Assembly: GCF_016583795.1 (NCBI RefSeq)
Contig: NZ_NRRS01000003.1
Coordinates: 62,001 to 126,000 of the forward strand
Direction: 5' to 3'
DNA: 64,000 bases
From: Rhabdochromatium marinum
GTDB lineage: Bacteria > Pseudomonadota > Gammaproteobacteria > Chromatiales > Chromatiaceae
Shown: positions 46,874 to 56,381 of the stretch, piece after piece
Position numbering within the stretch: the stretch's first letter is position 1
Layout: every line of letters starts with the position of its first letter
Program-made: the position numbers and the translations under genes
Notes under the pieces: generated by a model
Told to the model about the DNA's origin: nothing
Databases searched by the model: none
What the model saw: the letters and a program-made list of their open reading frames with translations, nothing else

Positions 46874-47146
46874 TTATTTTATCGCATCCTTGAGTGCTTT
46901 GCCAGCCTTAAATGAGGGCGATTTCGATGCGGCGATCTGAATGCTATCTCCGGTCTGGGGGTTGCGCCCGGTTCTGGCGGCACGCTCCTTCACGGTAAAG
47001 TTTCCAAACCCAATGATGGATACAGTCTCACCCTTCTTCAGAGTGTCTGTGATCGCATCAATCAACCCATCCAGCGCCTTGGCCGCCGCTGTTTTGGGAA
47101 TATCTGCTGCTTCGGCCATGGTATCGACTAGTTCAGATTTATTCAT
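46874..47146 (-). CDS. hupB: DNA-binding protein HU-beta
   Basis: 90 residues, full-length [22 protein letters not shown], the core [21 protein letters not shown] and the arm/terminal helix [15 protein letters not shown]. Nucleoid-associated dimer that bends DNA. Strong ribosome-binding site (GGGGGA). The order lon-hupB-ppiD is conserved in gammaproteobacteria. Confidence 0.96.
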   Translation of the reverse strand: MNKSELVDTMAEAADIPKTAAAKALDGLIDAITDTLKKGETVSIIGFGNFTVKERAARTGRNPQTGDSIQIAASKSPSFKAGKALKDAIK

Positions 47147-47525
47147 GCTTCCCCCGTTACTGTTGCCATTTCCGTAGCCCCTCTCGCCGCTGCAACACCC
47201 CCTCAGACCAGGTCGCTTGCACGACTGCAGTCTCAGCGTCAGAGGGTAAAGCTGCCAGCCCGCCAGGACGGCCGGTTGAGCCGGGCGATCCGAAGCGCGC
47301 CGCCCGACTGAAGGTGGCGATTGTTGTAGAGTTCACCGCAAGCTGTCAAGCCGCAAGCGGGGCAATAACTGATGAAAAAAAGTCGTTATGTGGCATCCGT
47401 CGCAAAAGCCGCGTGTGCTCATTCCGTTCCGGACGCACCGCCCCCGCACAGAAAATGAACCACAGCGGCGGCTTTTATGAATGCATTCAGGAGGCTTCAA
47501 GCTTCGCCCGCCGGGCGCCTGATGA
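47147..47525. other. intergenic region between lon and hupB
   Basis: About 380 bp after the lon stop and before hupB, both on the minus strand. Must hold the hupB promoter. I see no RNA gene, repeat or strong hairpin; frames here are short and without homology. Confidence 0.5.
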
Positions 47526-49988
47526 CTAATGTCGCGTGCGGGCGCCATCTGACCGGCGCTTATCGTCCGCCGATGGCGGCGGCGTTTCCGCCTCTTGCTG
47601 CTCGCTCTTGGCGACGCCATCATGACTCAGCGTCGGGCGTGGCGTCTCAATCAGCGCATGCTCAAAGACCTCATCGATCCAGCGCACCGGGCGGATTTCG
47701 AGATGCTGCTTGATGTTCTTGGGAATCTCCACTAAGTCACGCTCGTTCTCATGCGGGATGAGCACCAACTCAATACCGCCGCGATGCGCTGCTAGCAGCT
47801 TTTCCTTCAATCCACCGATTGGTAGCACCTCGCCGCGCAGGGTGATTTCTCCTGTCATAGCCACTGATGAGCGTACCGCCACTTTGGTGAGTGCCGACAC
47901 CATGGAAGTACACATTGCAACGCCTGCGCTGGGGCCGTCCTTGGGGGTGGCACCCTCCGGCACATGGATGTGCAAGTCGAATTTCTCATGGAAATCCTCC
48001 TTGATACCCAGTGATTCGGCACGGCTGCGCACCACGGTGAGCGCGGCCTGAATCGACTCCTGCATGACATCGCCGAGCTGGCCGGTATAGCTGAACTTGC
48101 CTTTGCCCGGCACCAGAGCGGCTTCGATGCGTAACAGCTCGCCACCGACCTCAGTCCAAGCCAGGCCGGTCACCTGACCGATGCGGTCATGCTCATCGGC
48201 GCGCCCGAAGCGGAAGCGTTGCACGCCCAGGTATTTCTCCAGGCTCTTGGGCGTGATGACAACGGCAGAATCGCGCTTTTTAAGCAGCACTTCTTTCACA
48301 ACCTTGCGACACAGCTTGGACAGCTCGCGTTCCAGATTGCGCACCCCGGCCTCACGGGTGTAATAGCGCACCGTATCCCGCACCGAAGCCTCGCGAATCG
48401 ACAGCTCGGTGTCTTTGAGGCCGTTATTCTTCATCTGCTTGGGAATCAGATAACGCTCGGCGATGTTGATTTTTTCATCCTCGGTGTAGCCCGACAGACG
48501 AATGACCTCCATGCGATCGAGCAGTGCCGGAGGAATGTTGAGTGTATTGGCGGTGGCGACGAACATCACCTCGGAGAGGTCAAAATCGACTTCCAGATAA
48601 TGGTCGTTAAACGTGTGGTTCTGCTCCGGGTCGAGCACTTCCAGCAGCGCCGAGGCCGGATCGCCGCGAAAATCCATCGCCATCTTGTCGATTTCATCGA
48701 GCAGGAAAAAGGCATTGCGCGAACCAACCTTGGCCAGGTTCTGAATAATCTTGCCAGGCAAGGCGCCGATGTAAGTGCGCCGGTGCCCGCGAATTTCCGC
48801 CTCATCACGCACCCCTCCCAGAGACATGCGCACGAATTTTCGATTGGTCGCCCGGGCGATGGACTGCCCAAGTGAAGTCTTGCCCACGCCAGGCGGTCCC
48901 ACCAGGCACAGAATCGGTCCCTTGAGCTTGCGCACGCGCTGCTGCACAGCCAGATATTCGAGAATGCGTTCCTTGACTTTCTCAAGGCCAAAGTGATCAG
49001 CATCCAGCACCGATTCCGCCACGCGAATATCATTGCGAATGCGGGTGCGCTTTTTCCATGGCACCGACACCAGGGTGTCGATATAGTTGCGCACCACGGT
49101 GGCCTCAGCTGACATCGGCGCCATCAACTTGAGCTTGTTGAGTTCGCCCAGCGCTTTCTCATGCACATCCTTGGGCATACCGGCAGCGTTGATACGATTA
49201 CCGAGATCTTCCAGCTCGTTGGGCGCGTCTTCCAGATCGCCGAGTTCCTTCTGAATCGCCTTCATCTGCTCATTCAGATAGTACTCGCGCTGATTGCGCT
49301 CCATCTGCTTTTTCACCCGGCCGCGAATCCGCTTCTCCATCTGCAGGATGTCGTTTTCGGCATCCATCAGGCCCATCAGATGCTCAAGGCGTTCCTGGAT
49401 GTTGACCATCTCCAGCACGCGCTGCTTCTCATCAAGCTTGAGCGCCATATGCGCCGCCATGGTGTCAGCCAGGCGACCGGGCTCATCAATGCTGGCCAGC
49501 GAGGTCAGAACCTCGGGCGGCACCTTTTTATTGAGCTTGACATACTGGTCAAACAGCGACACCGCCGAGCGCATTAGCACTTCCTGCTCACGCTCATCGG
49601 CTTCGAGCGGCTCCAGCAAAGGCATGGCCACGGCGCCGAAGTAATCGTCGGTGCTGACATATTTGGTGGCCTCGGCGCGGTGGTTGCCTTCCACCAAAAC
49701 CTTCACCGTGCCATCGGGCAATTTTAGCAGTTGCAGGATGTTGGCCAAGGTGCCAATGCGATACAGATCCTTGACCCCTGGATCATCGACATTCGCATGT
49801 TTTTGCGCCACCAGCAGGATTTGCTTGTCACTGGTCATGGCCGCATCGAGCGCGGTAATGGATTTTTCGCGCCCAACAAAGAGCGGAATTACCATATGCG
49901 GGTACACCACGACATCGCGCAATGGCAGCACCGCCACATCCAAGGGAACCTGGGTCGAGTATTTGGGGGGAGCAGGAGTCTTCGCCAT
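47526..49988 (-). CDS. lon: ATP-dependent protease Lon
   Basis: 820 residues. N-terminal substrate domain ([23 protein letters not shown]), coiled coil, AAA+ domain with Walker [16 protein letters not shown] and Walker [11 protein letters not shown], and the serine-lysine protease domain: Ser in [11 protein letters not shown] and Lys in [14 protein letters not shown]. Standard length for LonA plus an extended charged C-terminus (about 25 residues ending [10 protein letters not shown]). Degrades misfolded and regulatory proteins. Downstream of clpX by 187 bp. Confidence 0.97.
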   Translation of the reverse strand: MAKTPAPPKYSTQVPLDVAVLPLRDVVVYPHMVIPLFVGREKSITALDAAMTSDKQILLVAQKHANVDDPGVKDLYRIGTLANILQLLKLPDGTVKVLVEGNHRAEATKYVSTDDYFGAVAMPLLEPLEADEREQEVLMRSAVSLFDQYVKLNKKVPPEVLTSLASIDEPGRLADTMAAHMALKLDEKQRVLEMVNIQERLEHLMGLMDAENDILQMEKRIRGRVKKQMERNQREYYLNEQMKAIQKELGDLEDAPNELEDLGNRINAAGMPKDVHEKALGELNKLKLMAPMSAEATVVRNYIDTLVSVPWKKRTRIRNDIRVAESVLDADHFGLEKVKERILEYLAVQQRVRKLKGPILCLVGPPGVGKTSLGQSIARATNRKFVRMSLGGVRDEAEIRGHRRTYIGALPGKIIQNLAKVGSRNAFFLLDEIDKMAMDFRGDPASALLEVLDPEQNHTFNDHYLEVDFDLSEVMFVATANTLNIPPALLDRMEVIRLSGYTEDEKINIAERYLIPKQMKNNGLKDTELSIREASVRDTVRYYTREAGVRNLERELSKLCRKVVKEVLLKKRDSAVVITPKSLEKYLGVQRFRFGRADEHDRIGQVTGLAWTEVGGELLRIEAALVPGKGKFSYTGQLGDVMQESIQAALTVVRSRAESLGIKEDFHEKFDLHIHVPEGATPKDGPSAGVAMCTSMVSALTKVAVRSSVAMTGEITLRGEVLPIGGLKEKLLAAHRGGIELVLIPHENERDLVEIPKNIKQHLEIRPVRWIDEVFEHALIETPRPTLSHDGVAKSEQQEAETPPPSADDKRRSDGARTRH

Positions 49989-50037
49989 CGGAGTGGTTCT
50001 CGCTGTTGTGTTCGCCGTGGGAAGCAGGCCGGGATTA

Positions 50038-50061
50038 CCCCCAGACCAGCCGGCCTGGGGG
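50038..50061. other. hairpin between clpX and lon
   Basis: CCCCCAG / CTGGGGG inverted repeat with a ten-base GC-rich loop that can itself pair. On the minus strand no T run follows, so transcription attenuation between clpX and lon is possible but unproven. Confidence 0.35.
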
Positions 50062-50175
50062 GTTCTTTGCTGGCGACTGGCCAGTGACCACGGGCCCGCC
50101 GCGCGACAGCCACTGCTAAGGGGCTGTCAGGAGAGCGTCTGGATGCCTATCCAGTGGGGGTCATCCCGGGGAAGA

Positions 50176-51453
50176 TCAATCACCGGCCGCCATTTGCGTG
50201 GGTTCACCGCCTTCGTAGAGGATGAAGGGGGGATTCTCGCCCACAATCACCGAGCGATCCACGGTGATTTTGCGCACGTTATCCATGGACGGCAGATCGT
50301 ACATGGTATCGAGCAGCACCTGTTCCATGATGGTGCGCAGTCCCCGTGCACCGGTCTTGCGCTCCATCGCCTTGAGCGCAATGGCACGCAGGGCATCCTC
50401 ACGCAACTCCAGGTCCACGCCTTCCATCTCAAACAGGCGCTTGTACTGTCTGTACAGCGAGTGCTTGGGTTCGGTCAGGATACGCACCAAGGCCTCTTCG
50501 TCGAGCTCTTCCAGGGTCGCCATCACCGGCAACCGGCCGACGAATTCCGGGATCAGTCCGTAGCGGATCAAATCCTCAGGCTCCACCAGGTTGAGCAGTT
50601 CAGTCATCTGCCGATCATCATCCTGACTGTGCACCTCAGCGGAGAAACCGATGCCGCCAGTCTTGGAGCGATTGCGGATAATGCGATCGAGGCCGGCAAA
50701 GGCGCCACCGACAATAAACAGGATATTGGAGGTATCGACCTGCAAAAATTCCTGTTGCGGATGCTTGCGCCCACCCTGCGGCGGCACCGAGGCGATAGTG
50801 CCCTCAATGAGCTTCAGCAGCGCCTGCTGTACACCCTCGCCGGAAACATCGCGAGTGATGGAAGGGTTATCGGCTTTGCGGGAAATCTTGTCGATTTCGT
50901 CGATGTAAACAATGCCGGTCTGCGCCTTTTCGACATCGTAGTCGCACTTCTGCAGCAGTTTCTGAATGATATTCTCAACATCCTCGCCCACATAGCCGGC
51001 CTCGGTCAGGGTGGTGGCATCGGCGATGGTAAAGGGGACATTGAGCAGCCTGGCCAGGGTCTCGGCCAGCAGGGTTTTGCCGGAGCCGGTCGGGCCAATC
51101 AACAGGATATTGCTCTTGGCGATCTCCACCTCATCCTTGCCGCCGGACAGCTCCATGCGTTTGTAGTGGTTATACACCGCTACCGAGAGCACTTTTTTGG
51201 CAAATTCCTGGCCGATCACATGCTGATCGAGGCTGTCGTTAATCTCGCGCGGCTTGGGCAGCTTGCTCGCAGCCTCGTCCGCTGTCTCCTGCATTTCCTC
51301 GCGGATGATGTCATTACAGAGATCAACACACTCATCGCAGATAAAGACCGAGGGACCGGCGATGAGTTTGCGAACCTCGTGCTGACTTTTCCCGCAAAAG
51401 GAGCAGTAGAGAAGTTTTCCGTCGTCATGCTTGCCGTGGCTGTTTCCGCTCAT
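50176..51453 (-). CDS. clpX: ClpX ATPase subunit of ClpXP protease
   Basis: 425 residues from ATG 51453; the frame also opens at TTG 51474. Zinc-binding domain CSFCGKSQ...[11 protein letters not shown]+ domain with Walker [16 protein letters not shown], Walker [11 protein letters not shown], pore/sensor regions and the [17 protein letters not shown]-region segment used to dock ClpP. Unfolds substrates and feeds them to ClpP, encoded about 275 bp upstream. Confidence 0.96.
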   Translation of the reverse strand: MSGNSHGKHDDGKLLYCSFCGKSQHEVRKLIAGPSVFICDECVDLCNDIIREEMQETADEAASKLPKPREINDSLDQHVIGQEFAKKVLSVAVYNHYKRMELSGGKDEVEIAKSNILLIGPTGSGKTLLAETLARLLNVPFTIADATTLTEAGYVGEDVENIIQKLLQKCDYDVEKAQTGIVYIDEIDKISRKADNPSITRDVSGEGVQQALLKLIEGTIASVPPQGGRKHPQQEFLQVDTSNILFIVGGAFAGLDRIIRNRSKTGGIGFSAEVHSQDDDRQMTELLNLVEPEDLIRYGLIPEFVGRLPVMATLEELDEEALVRILTEPKHSLYRQYKRLFEMEGVDLELREDALRAIALKAMERKTGARGLRTIMEQVLLDTMYDLPSMDNVRKITVDRSVIVGENPPFILYEGGEPTQMAAGD

Positions 51454-51727
51454 AAGCTTAAAAACCGTCTCCAACCAATGGTGCCCTCGACCCGATGAAC
51501 TTCGTGAAAAGCCCCGGTCCGCAGGCTAAAATGCTGGCGCGGGCGTTCGCGCCCTCGGCACGCTGACCCTCAGCGCGCCGTTGGGGTGAGCGCGCGAAAT
51601 TCAGCACAGGCGTGTCATCATAACGACTTGCCAGCCAATAACCAAGCCATCGACCCGGCCGCAGTGTTGAACGGCGCGCGACCAATGCCCCACAGGTTTT
51701 AGGATATAGGGAAAACCGCCCGGTAAC

Positions 51728-52375
51728 TCAAGACTTCTCTGCCGCTGCCTCGCGCTTGTCGATCACCTTGTCGATGAGCCCGTACTCAGCTGCCTCTGCA
51801 GCGCTCATGAACCTGTCGCGCTCGGTATCCTCAGCGATTTTCTCAATCGGCTGCCCGGTATGCTGAGACAGAATGTGATTGAGTTGCTCACGGATCTTAA
51901 GAATCTCGCGTGCGTGAATATCGATGTCGCTGGCCTGGCCCTGAAAACCACCTAAGGGCTGATGGATCATCATGCGTGAATGCGGCAAACAGACACGCTT
52001 GCCCGCCGTACCACCGGCGAGCAGCAAGGCCCCCATGCTCGCCGCCTGGCCCACGCACATGGTGCTGACATCCGGGCGGATAAAGCACATGGTGTCATAG
52101 ATTGCCAGCCCGGCCGTTACCGAGCCACCGGGCGAGTTGATGTAAAAATGAATGTCCTTGTCCGGGTTCTCGGACTCCAGGAACAGCATCTGCGCCACCA
52201 CCAGATTGGCGGTGTGGTCATCGACGGGTCCCACCAGAAAGATGACCCGCTCTTTCAGCAGGCGGGAAAAAATATCAAAGGAGCGCTCGCCGCGAGCCGT
52301 CTGCTCAACGACAATCGGCACCAAACCAAGATTTTGGGGTTCCCAGAAACCAGTTGCGTTCATCGGGAGTTCCAT
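51728..52375 (-). CDS. clpP: ClpP serine protease subunit
   Basis: 215 residues from ATG 52375, which has AGGAG ten bases upstream (a TTG at 52408 is also in frame). Catalytic triad: Ser in [11 protein letters not shown], His in [14 protein letters not shown], and the Asp of the TERDRFMSA region. Forms the tetradecameric barrel of ClpXP. Follows tig with 85 bp between. Confidence 0.96.
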   Translation of the reverse strand: MELPMNATGFWEPQNLGLVPIVVEQTARGERSFDIFSRLLKERVIFLVGPVDDHTANLVVAQMLFLESENPDKDIHFYINSPGGSVTAGLAIYDTMCFIRPDVSTMCVGQAASMGALLLAGGTAGKRVCLPHSRMMIHQPLGGFQGQASDIDIHAREILKIREQLNHILSQHTGQPIEKIAEDTERDRFMSAAEAAEYGLIDKVIDKREAAAEKS

Positions 52376-52460
52376 GGTGTTAACGGCTCCTGCCACCTGA
52401 GATGGCAAAAATTCATTGCAGAGGGGACTGACGGGTGCTGTCTGTCATGGCCTGACTGAT

Positions 52461-53768
52461 CTAGGCAGCATCCCCTGACTGGCGGGTATCCGTCAGCTCG
52501 AAAAAGGTCTTGGGATCCTCTTCCACCTGAGCATCCTCCAACAGACGTGCCACCACGGTTTCCTCAACCAGGGTCGCGCGGAGTTGGGCCAGGAGGTTTT
52601 TGTCAGCCATGTAGTGTTTGATGACTTCTTCAGGATGCTCGTACCCAGCCGCTAACTGCGACAGCTTGGCCTGCACAGCCTCATCATCCACGCTGAGACC
52701 GTAGTGCTTGAACGCCTCATTCCCCAACAAACCGATCAGCACCCGGCGCCGAGCCGTATCAACAAAAAAGCTCTGCGGCAAAGACGGCAGCTGTTGTGCC
52801 TGGGCGGACTTGGTATAGGATTCGTTCATGGCGTGCGCTTCCTGATCGATCAGCGGCTGCGGCACATCGATCGGGTTGTTTTCCACCAGTTGATCCAACA
52901 CCTGCGACTTGACAATCTCATCAATCTTCTGCTGCATTTCCTGTTCCATGGACGTGCGCACATCGTCACGGAACTCGGTCATGTCGCCGCTGCTGACCCC
53001 GATATCGCGGATAAAGTCTTCATCGACCTCAGGACGCTGCGATTCCGACACCGTCTGAACCTGCACCTCGAAGTGAGCCGCCTTACCGGCCAGGTGTTCG
53101 GCCTGATACTGCTCCGGAAAGCTCAGATCGACCCCGCGCGTCTCTCCGGCGCTAGCCCCCAGGAGTTGATCTTCAAACCCCGGAATCATGTGCCCGGAGC
53201 CGAGTTCAATGGGGAAGTTTTCCGCTGTGCCACCCTTGAAAGGTTCGCCGTCGATACTGCCCTCGAATGACACCACCACTCGATCACCGTTGCGCGCCTC
53301 GCGTTCGACCTCGACCCACTGCGTGCGCTGATCACGCAGACGCTCGATCATGCGGTCAATGTCCTCGTCGGTGATTTCAACCACCGGCCGTTTGATCGTG
53401 GCGCCCTCCAGGGACTTGAGTTCCACGGTCGGAAAGACCTCGAAACTTGCCGTATAGGTATAGCGCCGCGCCTTGTGATCGACATCCGGCTCGATGCTCG
53501 GCATGCCGGCGATCTGGAGATCTTCCTGCTGCACCGCCGCCATAAAGCTCGACTGCACCATCTCGCCAAAAACTTCGCCACGCACCTGTTCGCCATACTG
53601 CTGCCGCAGCACCCGCACCGGCACCTTGCCAGGACGAAAGCCCGGCGCGCGTGCGGTTCGCGCAAAGCGCTGCAAGCGCTTATCGATCTCCGCCTCAATG
53701 TCATCGGCCGAGAGATCTACGCGCAGCTCGCGCTTGAGCCCCTCACCCACCTGCACAGATACTTGCAT
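52461..53768 (-). CDS. tig: trigger factor
   Basis: 435 residues: N-terminal ribosome-binding domain with the signature GFRPGKVPVRVLRQQYG, a FKBP-like isomerase domain (NGDRVVVSFEGSIDGEPFKGG split, residues about 160-245), and the C-terminal chaperone arms. Binds at the ribosome exit tunnel. GGAG precedes the ATG. Heads the tig-clpP-clpX-lon series; its upstream region holds an inverted repeat and a heptamer tandem repeat. Confidence 0.95.
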   Translation of the reverse strand: MQVSVQVGEGLKRELRVDLSADDIEAEIDKRLQRFARTARAPGFRPGKVPVRVLRQQYGEQVRGEVFGEMVQSSFMAAVQQEDLQIAGMPSIEPDVDHKARRYTYTASFEVFPTVELKSLEGATIKRPVVEITDEDIDRMIERLRDQRTQWVEVEREARNGDRVVVSFEGSIDGEPFKGGTAENFPIELGSGHMIPGFEDQLLGASAGETRGVDLSFPEQYQAEHLAGKAAHFEVQVQTVSESQRPEVDEDFIRDIGVSSGDMTEFRDDVRTSMEQEMQQKIDEIVKSQVLDQLVENNPIDVPQPLIDQEAHAMNESYTKSAQAQQLPSLPQSFFVDTARRRVLIGLLGNEAFKHYGLSVDDEAVQAKLSQLAAGYEHPEEVIKHYMADKNLLAQLRATLVEETVVARLLEDAQVEEDPKTFFELTDTRQSGDAA

Positions 53769-53826
53769 GCCCCCTGGTCTCCTTCACAATGCCGCGCCCT
53801 TGGCAGGCATCAGCCATTAATGCAAA

Positions 53827-53845
53827 ACGCGCTATTATAGCGCGT
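53827..53845. repeat. perfect inverted repeat upstream of tig
   Basis: ACGCGCTA-TTA-TAGCGCGT, an eight-base perfect palindrome 59 bases upstream of the tig start. It may be an operator or a transcript structure; it has no terminator tail. Confidence 0.6.
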
Positions 53846-53859
53846 CTCGCGCGCCCGCG

Positions 53860-53948
53860 CACCGAGCACCGAGCACCGAGCACCGAGCACCGAGCACCGA
53901 GCACCGAGCACCGAGCACCGAGCACCGAGCACCGAGCACCGAGCACCG
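53860..53948. repeat. heptamer tandem repeat (CACCGAG) of about 12.7 copies
   Basis: Twelve exact copies of CACCGAG (53860-53943) plus a partial CACCG, with no mismatch. It lies in the tig promoter region and directly before the chemoreceptor remnant. The unit is not a multiple of three, so it would shift frame of any gene crossing it; perfect copies imply recent expansion or ongoing slippage. Confidence 0.95.
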
Positions 53949-54197
53949 CCAGAGATTCTCAATGCCGCCGAACAGGGATACGCACAGGCGGTGCGCGCCC
54001 AATGGGTCTATGCTATCGCCGCCGCCATCGCGCTGCTGCTGGTGGGCGCCCTGACCACCACACAAGTGCGCCGCCTGCTGGCAAGCCTGGGTGGAGAGCC
54101 GGAGATGGTCGCGGCTGCTGTGCACGAGGTGGCCAGCGGCAAACTCGCGACCATCGCCGCCGAACTGGAGGACAACATCGGCGATTTTAAGATTTGA
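53949..54197 (+). pseudogene. chemoreceptor (MCP) gene remnant
   Basis: Reading in the frame of GTG 53991, the translation PEILNAAEQGYAQAVRAQWVYA is followed by a membrane helix (IAAAIALLLVGALTTT), then LGGEPEMVAAAVHEVASGKL. That is the end of a periplasmic helical bundle, TM2 and HAMP start of a methyl-accepting chemotaxis protein. The frame then runs IAAELEDNIGDFKI and stops at 54195-54197, with no signalling hairpin; upstream it is cut by the heptamer repeat. Both ends are missing, so this is a decayed fragment. Confidence 0.72.
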
Positions 54198-54204
54198 TGG
54201 TGCG

Positions 54205-56247
54205 TTAACCCATCCCGGTATCGGCCTCCAGCATGGCTTTCAGCGCATCGAGATGCGCCTTGCCACGCTGGCGCTCCTCCCCGGCTGTGGCCGGGTCGTT
54301 ATCACGCCGCACTTCATTTGCGGGCAGTTCGTCAATAAAGCGACTGGGTGCACACCGGACTGTCTCGCCATAGCGGCGCCGCCGGCGCGCATGAGTTAAG
54401 CACAGCGTGCGGCGTGCGCGCGTAATGCCGACGTAGCACAGGCGACGCTCTTCTTCAATGCCGGCCCCCTCTTGCGGCTCCGCCTCCAGGCTGGCGCGGT
54501 GTGGCAACAGCTCTTCTTCGAGCCCAACCAGAAACACCCGCTCGAATTCCAGCCCCTTGGCGGCATGCAGGGTCATCAGATGCACCCGGTCGCCACCCTC
54601 GTCTTCATCCTGGCGCTCCAGAACGTCCAGCAGGGTCAGGCGCGCGGTCAGATCCTCCAGGTCGGCATCGCGCAGGGCACCAGCGGAACGTTCGCCCTTG
54701 TGCAAGGCCTCCAGCCAGTCGATCAGACTCTCCACATTTTGCCAGCGCCGCTCCGCCGCCGCCCGGCGCCCGGTCTGCTGATAGAGCCAGCCGTCATAAT
54801 CGCAGGCTTTCAACAGCGCCCGCACCGCCGCCACTGGTTCAGCGCGCGCACGCCCGCGCATCTCTTCCAGCCAGTGGCTGAAGGCGCGCAGCTCGGTGCT
54901 TTGCGCGGTTTTGATCGGGCCAGTCAGGCCGGCAGCGGCACAGGCGTTCAGTAGGCTGATATGCTGCGCAGCGGCAAAACCACCCAGGGCTTCCAGCGTC
55001 GTGGCACCAATGCCGCGCCCAGGGCGATTGACGACTCGCAGAAAAGCGGCATTATCATCCGGATTGACCAGCAGGCGCAGATACGCCATCACGTCCTTGA
55101 CCTCGGAGCGGGCAAAAAAGGACTGGCCGCCGCTGAGGAAATATGGAATGCGATGCGTGCGCAGGGCCTGTTCGAACACCCGCGCCTGATGATTGCTGCG
55201 ATAGAGAATGGCGTAGTCGCCAAAGGCGTGCTGGGCGGCGAAATGCCCATGCAGAATCTCAGCAATCACCCGCTCGGCCTCGTGTGCTTCATCACGGCAG
55301 GTCAAGAGTCGCACCGGCTCGCCGGGACCGAGCGCACTCCACAGGCGCTTCTCAAACAGGTGCGGATTGTGCGCAATCAGGCCATTGGCGAGCGCCAGAA
55401 TTCGCCCGCTGGAGCGATAATTTTGTTCCAGCATAATGACCTTGAGCGCTGGATACTCCTCGCGCAACCGGGCGAGATTTTGCGGCCGTGCACCGCGCCA
55501 GGCGTAGATAGACTGATCATCATCCCCGACCATGGTAAAGGCCCCATGCGCACCGACCAGCAGCCGGATCAGCTCATACTGCGCGGTATTGGTGTCCTGA
55601 TATTCATCCACCAACAGATGAGCCATGCGCGCCTGCCAACGCTCACGCACAGCTGTGTGCTCACGTAGCAGCAACACCGGCCGCCGGATCAGATCATCAA
55701 AGTCCACCGCGTTATAGGCACGCAGGCGGCGTTCATAGTCGCCATAGAGCGTAGCCAGCGCGGCTTCAAAGTCATCCTCTGCCGCGCTGATAGCGGCCTC
55801 GGGAGCAATCAGATCGTTTTTCCACTGGGAAATGCGCGCCAGCGCTGCTGCCGGAGCAATCTCCCCCAGCCTGGCCTCCGCCAGACGCTCTTGCAGCAAT
55901 GCTTCGCCATCCTGGGGGTCGAACAGCGAGAAGCCGGGACGCAGACCAGCACTCTTGAGTTCCCGGCGCAGCAGACCCAGCCCAAAGGTATGAAAGGTAG
56001 ATACTTTCAGACCACGCGCGGTCCGCCCTTGCAGTGGCTGGGCCAAGCGGGATTTCATCTCCCGCGCGGCCTTATTGGTAAAGGTAAGGGCCACAATGGC
56101 ACGCGCGGGCAGCCCACGCTGCTGGATCAGATAGGCTATTTTGCGGGTAATGACCCGGGTCTTACCGGAACCGGCACCGGCAATCACCAGCAGTGGACCG
56201 GCGCTGTAGGTGACGGCCTCAGCCTGGGCGGGGTTCAAATCCTTCAT
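54205..56247 (-). CDS. rep: ATP-dependent DNA helicase Rep
   Basis: 680 residues from ATG 56247 (MKDLNPAQAEAV, the canonical start; the frame extends to 56382 without homology). SF1A helicase motifs in order: AGAGSGKTRVITRKIA, TFTNKAAREM, VDEYQDTN, GDDDQSIYAWRGA, LEQNYRSSGRIL, VHLMTLHAAKGLEFE, LCYVGITRA. Length and motifs fit Rep rather than UvrD. 3'-5' helicase aiding replication-fork progress. Divergent from the patatin gene. Confidence 0.93.
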   Translation of the reverse strand: MKDLNPAQAEAVTYSAGPLLVIAGAGSGKTRVITRKIAYLIQQRGLPARAIVALTFTNKAAREMKSRLAQPLQGRTARGLKVSTFHTFGLGLLRRELKSAGLRPGFSLFDPQDGEALLQERLAEARLGEIAPAAALARISQWKNDLIAPEAAISAAEDDFEAALATLYGDYERRLRAYNAVDFDDLIRRPVLLLREHTAVRERWQARMAHLLVDEYQDTNTAQYELIRLLVGAHGAFTMVGDDDQSIYAWRGARPQNLARLREEYPALKVIMLEQNYRSSGRILALANGLIAHNPHLFEKRLWSALGPGEPVRLLTCRDEAHEAERVIAEILHGHFAAQHAFGDYAILYRSNHQARVFEQALRTHRIPYFLSGGQSFFARSEVKDVMAYLRLLVNPDDNAAFLRVVNRPGRGIGATTLEALGGFAAAQHISLLNACAAAGLTGPIKTAQSTELRAFSHWLEEMRGRARAEPVAAVRALLKACDYDGWLYQQTGRRAAAERRWQNVESLIDWLEALHKGERSAGALRDADLEDLTARLTLLDVLERQDEDEGGDRVHLMTLHAAKGLEFERVFLVGLEEELLPHRASLEAEPQEGAGIEEERRLCYVGITRARRTLCLTHARRRRRYGETVRCAPSRFIDELPANEVRRDNDPATAGEERQRGKAHLDALKAMLEADTGMG

Positions 56248-56381
56248 AGCTGGGCGTTCCGTGCAACCGCTTGGCCGGCCGCCACGGTGCCGCAGCGGCC
56301 GCAGAACTGGTATCTTAACGGCTGTTGTGCCGCCCCTGCACCCGCGCCCCTGACCTGACAACCCGCTTCCTGTCTCACGCA

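Noticed and set aside
53860-53948. CRISPR array
   Set aside because: Unit is 7 bp with no spacers and no cas genes nearby; it is a simple tandem repeat.
53789-54190. 133-codon plus-strand frame through the heptamer repeat
   Set aside because: Its translation is repeat-derived, and the chemoreceptor similarity lies in another frame.
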